From contig JAIXSE010000034.1 in NCBI GenBank assembly GCA_027484825.1, forward strand, positions 124,001 to 188,000: 64,000 bases of DNA. Direction: 5' to 3'. The first letter of the stretch is position 1, and the number at the start of each line of letters is the position of its first letter. Position numbers and translations under genes: made by a program. The DNA is from Rubrivivax sp. (lineage in GTDB: Bacteria > Pseudomonadota > Gammaproteobacteria > Burkholderiales > Burkholderiaceae_C). This document shows positions 53,248 through 61,819 of this stretch, one piece after another. Under the pieces are notes generated by a model. That model saw nothing but the letters and a program-made list of their open reading frames with translations. It had not been told where the DNA came from and made no database searches.

Positions 53248-55077
53248 ATGAAGAACCGCCGGGCCTCCGCCGCCGCACACCCGCAGCCGCCGGCCGCCGG
53301 GTCCAGGACTGCCGAATCCATGGCCGGTGGGGCCATGGCCGCTGAGGGCACGACCGCTGAGGCCATGACCGCTGAGACCACGGCCGGTGGTGCGAGGGTC
53401 GGTGAGCCGATGGCCGCCATGGATGCGGCCTGGCTGCGGCTGGACACACCGACGAGCCGGATGGTGATCGTGAGCCTGCTGATGCTCAAACCGTCCATCA
53501 CGCTTGAGGCGCTGCGCACACGGGTGCAGGAGCGGCTGCTGCGACATGACCGGTTCCGGCAGCGGGTGGTGGATGAAGCGCCGGGGCCGCGCTGGGAAGA
53601 CGATCCGGACTTCGAGCTGGCCCGCCATGTGCTGCCCGAGACCCTGCCGCGGCGCCGTGCGCAAAGCCTGGAGGCGGCGCTGCAGTCGCGCGTCGCGGAG
53701 CTGGCCGCGCAGGCGCTGGACCCGGCTCATCCGCTGTGGGCGATGCATCTGGTGCAGGCCTATGACGGCGGCAGCGCACTGATCGTGCGGGTGCATCACT
53801 GCATCGCGGATGGATTGGCGCTGATTGCGGTCATCCTCTCGATCACCGACGACGGCGCGGCGACGCCGGGCGGTGTGCGGGCAGGTCGCGCCGGAGCTGG
53901 TTCGGCGTCCGTCTCTGCCTCTGTCGCTGGTGATGCTGGTGCTGGTGCTGGTGGTGCTGGCACTGTCTCTGCCGCTGGCACTGTTGGCACCGTCGGCACC
54001 GCCGCCAATTCGGGCAGAAGCGCCGGCCGGTCCGAGCCCGATGGTTGGACCGATGCTTTTCTCAAGCCGATCAGCGACTGGACCTTGCGCGCCTTGCAGC
54101 AACGTGCGGCGAACGTGCGTGACGCGCCGGCTGGCGCTCGAGCGAGCTTGGGTGCAGGCACAAGTGCTGACCCCAGTGCTGACTCCAATGCGGACCCCAA
54201 TGCATGGGGCGGCCCCCCGGCATCGAAACCCACCGCTGGCACCGGCAAGCGTCGCCGTGGCAAGGCTGCGCCTGCGGCCCTCGATGACGGCTCCGCCGAA
54301 GCGGCGAGTTTCCTCAGTGCGCAGATGGCCAGCGACATCGCCGCGCTGGCCATCGTCGAGGACGACTCGCCCACCCGGCTCAAAGGCCGTCCCGGTCGCA
54401 CCAAACGCGTCGCCTGGGGCCACGGCGTGCCGCTGGATGCGGTGCAGGCCGTGGGCAAGTCGCTCGGGGTGTCGGTCAATGATGTGCTGATGAGCTGCGT
54501 GGCCGGTGCCATCGGCAGCTACCTGCGCGCCCACGGGGACGACACCCGCGGCCAGGCGATCCGCGCCATGGTGCCGGTCAACCTGCGCCCGATGGAGGAT
54601 GCCTGGCAACTCGGCAACCGCTTCGGCGTGGTGCCACTGGAGTTGCCCATCGGCCTGAGCAATCCGGTGCAGCGGCTGTATGCGGTGCACAGCCGCATGA
54701 AGACCCTCAAGTCCAGCCTGCAGCCGGTGCTGGCCTTCGGCCTGATGGCTGCGGCCGGCCTGTTGCGGCCCGAGCAGCAGCGCCTGCTCAACGACTTCCA
54801 GCGCAAGGCCACGGCCGTGATGACCAATGTGCCGGGGCCGTCGGCGCCGTTGCAGTTCTGCGGCTCGCGGGTGGATCGGGTGATGTTCTGGGTGCCGCAG
54901 TCGGGCGATGTCGGCGTCGGCGTAAGCCTGCTGACCTATGCCGGCCAGGTGCAGTTCGGGCTGCTGACCGATGCGGGCCTGTGTCCCGACCCGCAGGCCA
55001 TCGTGGATGCCTTCGAGCCGGAGTTCCAGCAGTTGCTGACCCTGGCCTTGATGCTGCCCTGGGAGGCGGGGGCCTGA
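53248..55077 (+). CDS. Wax ester synthase/diacylglycerol acyltransferase with low-complexity insertions
   Basis: 609 residues from ATG 53248; later ATGs near residue 55 are possible since the first ~55 residues are a degenerate Ala/Thr/Glu repeat. The catalytic H-H-x3-D-G is at 183-189, and the second-half motif N-D-V-L-M-S-C is intact. Between them lie two Ala/Gly/Ser/Thr-rich stretches (about 205-255 and 285-330) absent from typical family members. The enzyme esterifies acyl-CoA with fatty alcohol or diacylglycerol. Divergent from the acyl-CoA-binding protein. Confidence 0.87.
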   Translation: MKNRRASAAAHPQPPAAGSRTAESMAGGAMAAEGTTAEAMTAETTAGGARVGEPMAAMDAAWLRLDTPTSRMVIVSLLMLKPSITLEALRTRVQERLLRHDRFRQRVVDEAPGPRWEDDPDFELARHVLPETLPRRRAQSLEAALQSRVAELAAQALDPAHPLWAMHLVQAYDGGSALIVRVHHCIADGLALIAVILSITDDGAATPGGVRAGRAGAGSASVSASVAGDAGAGAGGAGTVSAAGTVGTVGTAANSGRSAGRSEPDGWTDAFLKPISDWTLRALQQRAANVRDAPAGARASLGAGTSADPSADSNADPNAWGGPPASKPTAGTGKRRRGKAAPAALDDGSAEAASFLSAQMASDIAALAIVEDDSPTRLKGRPGRTKRVAWGHGVPLDAVQAVGKSLGVSVNDVLMSCVAGAIGSYLRAHGDDTRGQAIRAMVPVNLRPMEDAWQLGNRFGVVPLELPIGLSNPVQRLYAVHSRMKTLKSSLQPVLAFGLMAAAGLLRPEQQRLLNDFQRKATAVMTNVPGPSAPLQFCGSRVDRVMFWVPQSGDVGVGVSLLTYAGQVQFGLLTDAGLCPDPQAIVDAFEPEFQQLLTLALMLPWEAGA

Positions 55078-55307
55078 GGTCGCCGTAGCCGCCGCCGCCG
55101 CAGCAACAGGAGCAGCAGCTGGCCGCTGGCCGCCCAGTGGCCTGCGCCCCAGCGCATATAGGGCAAGCGCTGATGGCCCTTAAGGGGTAGGGGACCGACT
55201 GGCGAGCGCGGGACGCGCATCACCGGGGGACTTCGAATAATCCTTGAACCGTCGTCCAGTACGTCGGCCGGTTTTTCCGACAAACAGGCAACTCAAGGAG
55301 TCCACAG

Positions 55308-56300
55308 GTGTCCACACCTTCCCTATTGAGCGCCGCGGAGCTTTCGCGTCGCGACCTTCTGTTGAGTGGCGCAGGCCTGGCGGCGTCCCTGGCGTTGCCG
55401 GGCGCAGCACTTGCCGCCGCGTCCGCATCCAAGTCCCTTTCCCAACATCCGCAAGGAGAGCATTCCATGAGCAGCAGCTTCGTCACCACCAAGGACGGCG
55501 TCCAGATCTACTACAAGGACTGGGGCGACAAGTCGGCCCAGCCGGTGGTCTTTTCCCACGGCTGGCCGCTGAGCTCGGACGACTGGGACACCCAGATGCT
55601 GTACTTCCTCCAGAAGGGCTACCGCGTCATCGCCCACGACCGCCGCGGCCATGGCCGTTCCAGCCAGGTGGCCACCGGCCACGACATGGACCACTACGCC
55701 GATGACCTGGCGGCCGTGACCGAGCACCTGGACCTCAAGCGCGCCATCCACGTGGGTCACTCCACCGGCGGCGGCGAAGTGGCGCACTACATTGCCCGTC
55801 ACGGCAGCAAGCGCGTGGCCAAGGCCGTGCTGATCGGCGCCGTGCCGCCGATCATGCTCAAGACTGCCGCCTACCCGGGTGGCCTGCCCAAGGACGTGTT
55901 CGACGGCATCCGCGCCGGCATCGCTTCGAACCGCTCGCAGTTCTACAAGGACCTGACCATTCCCTTCTACGGTTTCAACCGTCCGGGCGCCAAGGTCTCC
56001 GAAGCCATCCGTGACCACTGGTGGCTGCAGGGCATGGCTGGCTCCATCGTGGCCCACTACGAAGGTGTGAAGGCCTTCTCGGAAACCGACTTCACCGAAG
56101 ACCTGAAGAAGATCGACGTGCCGACGCTGATCCTGCACGGCGACGACGACCAGATCGTGCCGATCGCCAACTCGGCCCTGCTGTCGGCCAAGCTGGTCAA
56201 GGGCTCGACCCTGAAGGTCTACCCGGGCCTGCCGCACGGCATGTGCTCCACCCATCCGGAAATCATCAACCCGGATCTGCTGGCCTTCTTCAAGGCCTGA
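55308..56300 (+). CDS. Alpha/beta hydrolase (chloroperoxidase type) with possible dual start
   Basis: 330 residues from GTG 55308 (CAAGGAG upstream), beginning with a Tat-like S-R-R-D-L-L-L then a hydrophobic stretch. Ser152 (G-H-S-T-G-G), Asp near 279-281 and His310 (P-H-G-M) form the triad, as in non-haem haloperoxidases/esterases. Inside the frame, ATG 55467 has its own AAGGAGAG eight bases upstream and starts [11 protein letters not shown], where cytoplasmic family members normally begin. The gene may therefore make an exported long form and a cytoplasmic short form (277 residues). Confidence 0.85.
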   Translation: MSTPSLLSAAELSRRDLLLSGAGLAASLALPGAALAAASASKSLSQHPQGEHSMSSSFVTTKDGVQIYYKDWGDKSAQPVVFSHGWPLSSDDWDTQMLYFLQKGYRVIAHDRRGHGRSSQVATGHDMDHYADDLAAVTEHLDLKRAIHVGHSTGGGEVAHYIARHGSKRVAKAVLIGAVPPIMLKTAAYPGGLPKDVFDGIRAGIASNRSQFYKDLTIPFYGFNRPGAKVSEAIRDHWWLQGMAGSIVAHYEGVKAFSETDFTEDLKKIDVPTLILHGDDDQIVPIANSALLSAKLVKGSTLKVYPGLPHGMCSTHPEIINPDLLAFFKA

Positions 56301-56311
56301 CCCCCGCATGC

Positions 56312-56361
56312 GCGCCCCGCTTCCCCTCGCGGCGGGGCGCCTGCCCCCGGCTTCGGCCGGG
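56312..56361 (+). terminator. Two hairpins after the alpha/beta hydrolase gene
   Basis: GCGCCCCGC/GCGGGGCGC (56312-56320 with 56332-56340) and CCCGGC-TTCG-GCCGGG (56346-56361), the latter with a stable UUCG loop. T residues after the second are few. Confidence 0.5.
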
Positions 56362-56394
56362 TTCAGTGACTGAGTCTCTGAGTTCGTGTTTGAT

Positions 56395-56432
56395 CGCCGC
56401 ATCGTCCTCCCGGGCGCTGCGGCGTTTTTTTT
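56395..56432 (+). terminator. Rho-independent terminator
   Basis: CGCCGCA (56395-56401) pairs with TGCGGCG (56418-56424), followed directly by eight Ts. It lies between the hydrolase and crotonase genes and should separate their transcripts. Confidence 0.7.
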
Positions 56433-56555
56433 GGCGTGGTGGATCGTGGCGGCGCCCGTCGGGCGTTCGCAGTCCAGGCGTCACCAACCGGACGTGAATC
56501 CGCACGGCCTTTGGCTAGCATCTGCCGTCAACAAAGCCACATCCCGGAGACACGC

Positions 56556-57389
56556 ATGGACTGTTTCAAGCTGACGGAAGACGCGGGCGTTGCCCATCTG
56601 GTGATGACCCGGGCGGCCGAGATGAACACCATGTCGCCGCAGATGTGGCGCGAGCTGGAGACGCTGCTGGACCAGCTCCATCGCAGCGCCACGGTGCGGG
56701 CGCTGGTGATCTCGTCCACCGGGCGGCACTTCAGTGCGGGCATGTCGCTGGAGGTCTTCAAGAGCGGGGCGGTGCAACTGGATGACCGCAGCGCCGAAGG
56801 TCGCGCCGCCATCGTGGATCTGCTGGCCGACATGCAGCAGGTCTTCAACCGGCTGGACGATCTGCGGGTGCCGACGATTGCCGCGATCCATGGGGGCTGC
56901 ATCGGCGGCGCGGTGGACATGGTGGCCGCCTGCGACATCCGCATGGCCAGCAGCGACGCGTTCTTCTGTATCCAGGAGATCAACATCGGCATGACCGCCG
57001 ACCTGGGCACGCTTCAGCGGCTGCCCACGCTGATGCCGCTGGGTGTGGTCAAGGAATTGGCCTATACCGGACGGCGCATGCCCGCCGCACGGGCGCTGGC
57101 CGTCGGGCTGGTCAATGAGGTGCTGGACACGCAGCAAGCCTGCGTGGAGGCGGCGCTGGCCTGTGCCCGGGAGATTGCCCAGAAGCCGCCGGTGGCCGTG
57201 TGGGGCAGCAAGCAGGCGCTGCATTACGCCCGCGATCACAGCGTGCAGGACAGCCTGAAGCAGATGGGCTGGCTGCAGGCGGCCATCTGGCAGAACGGCA
57301 ACCTGATGGAAGCCTTTGCCGCGGCGCAGGCCAAACGGCCGCCGGTGTTTGCCGATCTGGCGCCGCTGAAGTTCTTCCGCGAGGCTTGA
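56556..57389 (+). CDS. Crotonase-fold protein, dienoyl-CoA isomerase-like
   Basis: 277 residues from ATG 56556 (GGAGA upstream). The CoA oxyanion region H-F-S-A-G-M and G-G-C-I-G-G-A-V-D-M are intact. E-I-N-I-G-M-T-A-D-L-G-T-L-Q-R-L-P matches the active-site stretch of delta(3,5)-delta(2,4)-dienoyl-CoA isomerases (ECH1), including its second acidic residue. It should act on unsaturated acyl-CoA in beta-oxidation. Separated from its neighbours by repeats and a terminator. Confidence 0.85.
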   Translation: MDCFKLTEDAGVAHLVMTRAAEMNTMSPQMWRELETLLDQLHRSATVRALVISSTGRHFSAGMSLEVFKSGAVQLDDRSAEGRAAIVDLLADMQQVFNRLDDLRVPTIAAIHGGCIGGAVDMVAACDIRMASSDAFFCIQEINIGMTADLGTLQRLPTLMPLGVVKELAYTGRRMPAARALAVGLVNEVLDTQQACVEAALACAREIAQKPPVAVWGSKQALHYARDHSVQDSLKQMGWLQAAIWQNGNLMEAFAAAQAKRPPVFADLAPLKFFREA

Positions 57390-57433
57390 ACAGGGGCAAA
57401 GGCGCGAATGCTTGGAACGCGCGCAGGCGAGAA

Positions 57434-57510
57434 CGCGTTGAAGCGCACGGCAGCGCCTACGCGTTGAAGCACACGGCAGCGCCTACGCGCTGAGGCGCAC
57501 GCGGCAGACG
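57434..57510. repeat. 26-bp tandem repeat
   Basis: CGCGTTGAAG(C)(G/A)CACGGCAGCGCCTA occurs at 57434-57459 and 57460-57485, with a third diverged unit starting at 57486. Two to three units without spacers; no gene. It is in the gap between convergent genes. Confidence 0.5.
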
Positions 57511-57555
57511 CGCTCGTGGCGCTCGTGGCGATCAGGCCCCGGGAGGGCCTTGTCT

Positions 57556-57903
57556 TTACTTGCTGGCGGCCTTGGTGCTCACCTTGGCGCCGACCTTGGC
57601 CTGACCGGCGGCCGTCGGGTAGGCCTCCATCACCCGCACCGGGTCGGCGCTGGCCAGGAACTGGCTGTATTGCTTGGCCGCGCAGGCCAGCGTCTGGCCG
57701 TCCTTGGCTTCACCGCGGTACTGGCCCTTGCTATAGACGAAGCGGAATTCGTTGTCGGCGGCGGGCGCGTCGAACTGGACCTGCTTCTGGGCGGCGCATT
57801 CCGCGCGCAGGGCCTTCGCCTCTGCCGATTCGACAGTCGCGGCCTGGGCCATCGAGGCCAGGCCCAGGGACAGAACAGCGGCGGTGGTCAGCAGGCGCTT
57901 CAT
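57556..57903 (-). CDS. Small secreted protein of unknown function
   Basis: 115 residues from ATG 57903; an upstream ATG five codons earlier is possible. A signal peptide (1-22, ending A-Q-A-A) precedes a mature part with two Cys that could form a disulfide (in A-E-C-A-A and L-A-C-A-A). Y-S-K-G-Q-Y-R-G-E and Q-Y-S-Q-F-L are the other notable motifs. No family recognised. Presumably periplasmic. Confidence 0.65.
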   Translation of the reverse strand: MKRLLTTAAVLSLGLASMAQAATVESAEAKALRAECAAQKQVQFDAPAADNEFRFVYSKGQYRGEAKDGQTLACAAKQYSQFLASADPVRVMEAYPTAAGQAKVGAKVSTKAASK

Positions 57904-58110
57904 TGGAATGCACTCCATGGAATCAGTCGGATATCGGTGTTGCCGGGCATCACGCTCTTGAGCATGTGTGCACCGTATCCCTAGCTTATAGGCTTGCTTT
58001 TTTTCGCGCCAACCATATCCGGGGGGTGTGGGCGGACCGTGATTCAGGGTTTTTTCGGAGGAAGGGCGGGGAGGTCCCTGCTAGGCCGCACGACTTCGAT
58101 CCCGCGCCCG

Positions 58111-58842
58111 TCAGCCCTGACCGCCGCTCTCGGCGACACCTGACCCCGGCCCATGCCCCGCCCCGGGTCGGCCGCCACCCGTGCCAGGGGCGGACTGGTA
58201 CTGCCCCGCCAGCTGGAACAGATGCTCCCGCGAGGCCGGCTCCAGATAGGGCAGCAGCAGCCCCAGCACATGGAAGGCCCCCCGCATCAGCGCCTCTCCG
58301 GCCCGATCGGGTTCCAGCGCATTGCGCGGGTCCCGCACATATTCGTAGCTCAGCCAGTAGCTCAGCAGCACCACCATCGCATTGGCCGTGGGCACCGCCT
58401 CGCGCACCTGCATGCTGAGCGCGCCGCCCTGCTGCAGGCCGGTCAGGATGCTGACCATGGCCTGGTTCTTCTGGCTCAGCACATTCTGGAAGTGCGTCTC
58501 CAGCTTGCGGTTCTTGGACAGCAGGTCGTTGAGGTCGCGGTAGAGGAAGCGGTGCTGCCAGATCAGCTCGAACAGCATGTGGAAGAACAGCCACGCATCC
58601 TCGACATTGCGCACCGTCTCGGTGGCCGTCAGCAGCTCCGACAGGGAGCGCTCATACTTGCCGAACAAGGCATTGATGAGCTCGTCCTTGGCCGGATAGT
58701 GGTAGTAGAGGTTGCCGGGCGAAATGCCGAGCTCCGCCGAGATCAGCGTGGTCGACACATTCGGTTCCCCGAAGCGGTTGAACAGGTCGAGCGTGACTTC
58801 GAGGATGCGTTCGGCGGTGCGGCGCGGCTTCTTGGTGGCCAT
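58111..58842 (-). CDS. TetR/AcrR-family transcriptional regulator
   Basis: 243 residues. Helix-turn-helix: R-I-L-E-V-T-L-D-L-F-N-R-F-G, T-T-L-I-S-A-E-L-G-I-S-P-G-N-L-Y-Y-H-Y-P-A-K-D-E-L. The C-terminal part is the dimer/ligand domain, ending in a Gly-rich tail. It is divergent from the ABC-2 exporter ATPase (129-bp gap), so that exporter is a likely target, by inference from position only. Confidence 0.85.
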   Translation of the reverse strand: MATKKPRRTAERILEVTLDLFNRFGEPNVSTTLISAELGISPGNLYYHYPAKDELINALFGKYERSLSELLTATETVRNVEDAWLFFHMLFELIWQHRFLYRDLNDLLSKNRKLETHFQNVLSQKNQAMVSILTGLQQGGALSMQVREAVPTANAMVVLLSYWLSYEYVRDPRNALEPDRAGEALMRGAFHVLGLLLPYLEPASREHLFQLAGQYQSAPGTGGGRPGAGHGPGSGVAESGGQG

Positions 58843-58970
58843 GGGAATACATACGAATTTGCGGCGATTCTGTCATCAAGCTGACGGGTGCGTGCGCTAA
58901 GCGGGCCCTTCTTCGTGGGGCAATTCCCCAAATCAGCGAGTTCCTGGGGGTCTCCCTACAATCCTCGCCC

Positions 58971-59927
58971 ATGCCCGTTCACCCCCCTCTCACGCCGGCG
59001 CCGCTGTCGCCGCCGGCCGGCGGCACGCCCGCCCTGCGTTTTGACACTGTCAGCAAAACCTACCGCTCCGGCCAGGTCAAGGCCCTGGACCAGGTCAGCT
59101 TTGACATCCAACCCGGAGAATTTTTCGGCCTGCTGGGGCCCAACGGGGCCGGCAAGACCAGCCTGATCAGCATTCTGGCCGGGTTGTCGCGCGCCAGCGG
59201 CGGGTCGGTGTCGGTGCTGGGCCACGATGTGGTGGACGACTATGCCGAGGCCCGCAAGCGGCTGGGCATCGTTCCGCAGGAGCTGGTGTTCGACCCCTTC
59301 TTCAGCGTGCGCGAAACCCTGCGCATCCAGAGCGGCTACTTCGGCGTTCGCAACAACGACGACTGGATCGACGAGCTGCTGCTCAACCTCGGTCTGGCGG
59401 ACAAGGCCCATGCCAACATGCGCCAGCTCTCCGGCGGCATGAAGCGCCGGGTGCTGGTGGCCCAGGCGCTGGTGCATCGGCCGCCGGTGATCGTGCTGGA
59501 CGAGCCCACCGCCGGCGTGGATGTGGAGCTGCGCCAGACGCTGTGGCAGTTCATCGCCCGGCTCAACCGTGAAGGTCACACCGTGCTGCTGACCACCCAC
59601 TATCTGGAAGAGGCGGAGGCCCTGTGCCACCGCATCGCCATGCTCAAGCAGGGCCGCGTCGTGGCGCTGGACCGCACCTCCGAGCTGCTGGCGGGCCGTG
59701 CCTCGACCATGCTGCAGTTCAAGACCGACGCGGCCTTGCCGGTGTCGCTGCGGGACCAGTCCCGCATCACCGGCCGGATCGTGCAGATCAAGGCCCATGA
59801 TGCGACGGAGGTGGAGCACATCCTGGCCATGCTGCGGGAAGCCGCCTGCCCGGTGGAAGATCTGGAGATCGGCCGCGCCGACCTGGAAGACGTGTTCCTC
59901 GAAATCATGCAAGGAGCACACGCATGA
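58971..59927 (+). CDS. ABC-2 exporter ATPase (YadG-like)
   Basis: 318 residues. Walker A G-P-N-G-A-G-K-T-S, signature L-S-G-G-M-K-R-R, Walker B V-I-V-L-D-E-P-T and switch His in T-T-H-Y-L-E-E-A. The ~85 C-terminal residues are the usual extra domain of ABC-2 ATPases. Its 3' end overlaps the permease gene by four bases (ATGA). The N-terminal 18 residues are Pro-rich. Substrate unknown; related pairs export polysaccharides or drugs. Confidence 0.87.
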   Translation: MPVHPPLTPAPLSPPAGGTPALRFDTVSKTYRSGQVKALDQVSFDIQPGEFFGLLGPNGAGKTSLISILAGLSRASGGSVSVLGHDVVDDYAEARKRLGIVPQELVFDPFFSVRETLRIQSGYFGVRNNDDWIDELLLNLGLADKAHANMRQLSGGMKRRVLVAQALVHRPPVIVLDEPTAGVDVELRQTLWQFIARLNREGHTVLLTTHYLEEAEALCHRIAMLKQGRVVALDRTSELLAGRASTMLQFKTDAALPVSLRDQSRITGRIVQIKAHDATEVEHILAMLREAACPVEDLEIGRADLEDVFLEIMQGAHA

Positions 59928-60709
59928 GCGTCGGTCTCTTCAGCGGCATGCGCCTGGCTGGCGCCCGCACCCTGTTCTACAAGGAAGTGCTGCGTTTCTG
60001 GAAGGTCGGCTTCCAGACCGTCGGCGCACCGGTCCTGACCGCCGTGCTCTATCTGCTGATCTTCGGCCATGTGCTGGAAGACCATGTGAAGGTGTATGGG
60101 ACGGTGGGCTACACCAGCTTCCTGATTCCGGGCCTGGTGATGATGAGCGTGCTGCAGAACGCTTTTGCCAACAGCTCGTCGTCGCTGATCCAGAGCAAGA
60201 TCACTGGCAACCTGGTGTTCCTGCTGGTGACGCCGCTGTCCCACTGGGCCTGGTATCTGGCGTATGCCGGTGCGTCGGTGGTGCGCGGGCTGATGGTGGG
60301 GCTGGGCGTGTTCCTCGTGACCTGCTGGTTTGCGCCGCCCGGGCTCGCCCAGCCGGTCTGGATTCTGGTGTTCGCGGTGCTGGGGGCCGGCATGCTGGGC
60401 TCGCTGGGCTTGATCGCCGGGCTCTGGGCCGAAAAGTTCGACCAGATGGCCGCCTTCCAGAACTTCATCATCATGCCGATGACCTTCCTGTCGGGCGTGT
60501 TCTATTCGGTGCATTCGCTGCCGCCGTTCTGGCAGGGCGTGAGCCATCTGAATCCGTTCTTCTACATGATCGACGGCTTCCGGCACGGCTTCTTCGGCGT
60601 CAGTGATGTGTCCCCCTGGACCAGCCTGGCGGTGGTGGGCGTGAGCTTCTGCGTGGTCGCGGGCACGGCGCTGGAACTGCTGCGCCGCGGCTACAAAATC
60701 CGCGGCTGA
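59924..60709 (+). CDS. ABC-2 exporter permease (YadH-like)
   Basis: 261 residues with six predicted membrane spans, as expected of an ABC-2 permease. Overlaps the ATPase gene by four bases, so the two are expressed together. The signature region near residues 225-240 reads L-N-P-F-F-Y-M-I-D-G-F-R. It probably forms a 2+2 transporter with the ATPase. Confidence 0.87.
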   Translation: MSVGLFSGMRLAGARTLFYKEVLRFWKVGFQTVGAPVLTAVLYLLIFGHVLEDHVKVYGTVGYTSFLIPGLVMMSVLQNAFANSSSSLIQSKITGNLVFLLVTPLSHWAWYLAYAGASVVRGLMVGLGVFLVTCWFAPPGLAQPVWILVFAVLGAGMLGSLGLIAGLWAEKFDQMAAFQNFIIMPMTFLSGVFYSVHSLPPFWQGVSHLNPFFYMIDGFRHGFFGVSDVSPWTSLAVVGVSFCVVAGTALELLRRGYKIRG

Positions 60710-60739
60710 TGCCGCATCTGCCGCACGGTCAAAAACCCC

Positions 60740-60757
60740 CGGGCCGCTGACGGCCCG
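60740..60757. other. GC hairpin after the permease gene
   Basis: CGGGCCG/CGGCCCG around a CTGA loop, preceded by AAAAA. The T-tract would be on the minus strand, so it is not a good terminator for the exporter genes. Confidence 0.35.
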
Positions 60758-60781
60758 GCGCGACCGGGTAAACTCCCGCCC

Positions 60782-61048
60782 ATGGCTGATCCGACTCCCA
60801 ACGACGTGCAAAGCTACATCGCCCAGGGCCTTCCCTGCACCGAACTGCAGGTGGAAGGCGACGGGCGTCATTTCTTTGCGACCATCGTGTCGGCCGAATT
60901 CGAAGGTCTGAGCCGGGTGCGCCGCCATCAGCGGGTGTATCAGGCGCTGGGCGACCGCATGCGCGAGCAGATCCACGCCCTGTCGATGAAGACCCTCACC
61001 CCTGCCGAGTGGGCCCAGCAGGGCACCGCCCTGCATCATCATCCCTGA
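60782..61048 (+). CDS. BolA/IbaG-family protein
   Basis: 88 residues. The BolA core is recognisable: V-E-G-D-G-R-H-F-F-A-T-I-V-S, F-E-G-L-S-R-V-R-R-H-Q-R-V-Y-Q-A-L. Family members bind Fe-S clusters with monothiol glutaredoxins. The His in R-H-F and R-H-Q could be cluster ligands; the C-terminus ends in H-H-H-P, also potentially metal-binding. Often linked to division or stress control. It is followed by hisG, 94 bp away. Confidence 0.85.
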   Translation: MADPTPNDVQSYIAQGLPCTELQVEGDGRHFFATIVSAEFEGLSRVRRHQRVYQALGDRMREQIHALSMKTLTPAEWAQQGTALHHHP

Positions 61049-61142
61049 CAGCCACCCAGCTTTGAACAGCGGGTGGCGGTGTGGCGCCGTCCGGTGATCC
61101 CGCTGCCGTCCCGCTGAACCGAACGTTCAACGAGGACACAGC

Positions 61143-61802
61143 ATGATCACCCTGGCGCTTTCCAAGGGCCGCATCTTCGAAGAGACCCTGCCACTGCTGG
61201 CGGCGGCCGGCATCGAGGTGCTCGAAGATCCCGAGAGCTCGCGCAAGCTCATCCTGCCCACCAACCAGCCTGAGGTCCGCGTGGTGCTGGTGCGCGCCAC
61301 CGACGTGCCGACCTATGTCGCCTACGGCGGCGCCGACATCGGTGTGGCCGGGCGTGACGTGCTGATCGAGCATGGCGGCGCCGGGCTCTATCAACCCCTG
61401 GACCTGCAAATCGCCCGCTGCCGCATGAGCGTGGCCGTGCGGGACGACTTCGACTACCAGGGCGTGGTGCAGCAGGGCTCGCGCCTGCGGGTGGCCACCA
61501 AATACACCAGCATCGCCCGGCAGCACTTTGCCGAGAAGGGCGTGCACGTCGACCTGATCAAGCTGTATGGCTCCATGGAGCTGGCGCCGCTGACCGGCCT
61601 GGCGGACGCCATCGTCGACCTGGTCTCCACCGGCAGCACCCTCAAGGCCAACCGGCTGGTGGAGGTGGAGCGCATCATGGAGATCTCGTCGCGCCTGGTG
61701 GTGAACCAGGCCGCGCTCAAGCTCAAGCGCGAAGCGCTGAAGCCCCTGATCGACGCCATCGCCACGGCGGTCGGCCAACCCGATACCGCCCGCACCGCCT
61801 GA
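61143..61802 (+). CDS. hisG: ATP phosphoribosyltransferase, short form
   Basis: 219 residues, the short HisG type that lacks the C-terminal regulatory domain and needs the HisRS-like partner HisZ, which is not in the window. First step of histidine synthesis: PRPP plus [21 protein letters not shown] motifs are intact. It precedes hisD with a 17-bp gap and probably shares its transcript. Confidence 0.93.
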   Translation: MITLALSKGRIFEETLPLLAAAGIEVLEDPESSRKLILPTNQPEVRVVLVRATDVPTYVAYGGADIGVAGRDVLIEHGGAGLYQPLDLQIARCRMSVAVRDDFDYQGVVQQGSRLRVATKYTSIARQHFAEKGVHVDLIKLYGSMELAPLTGLADAIVDLVSTGSTLKANRLVEVERIMEISSRLVVNQAALKLKREALKPLIDAIATAVGQPDTARTA

Positions 61803-61819
61803 GTTCCGGAGAGAGTCCC

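Noticed and set aside
52888-54690. 600-residue minus-strand frame ending in acyl-CoA-binding protein
   Set aside because: Only the last 83 codons (ATG 53139) are a real gene; the rest is antisense of the wax ester synthase.
57434-57510. CRISPR array
   Set aside because: The repeats are directly adjacent without spacers and only two to three units exist.
60740-60757. Rho-independent terminator for the ABC-2 exporter
   Set aside because: The A-run precedes the hairpin, so the T-tract is on the wrong strand for these genes.
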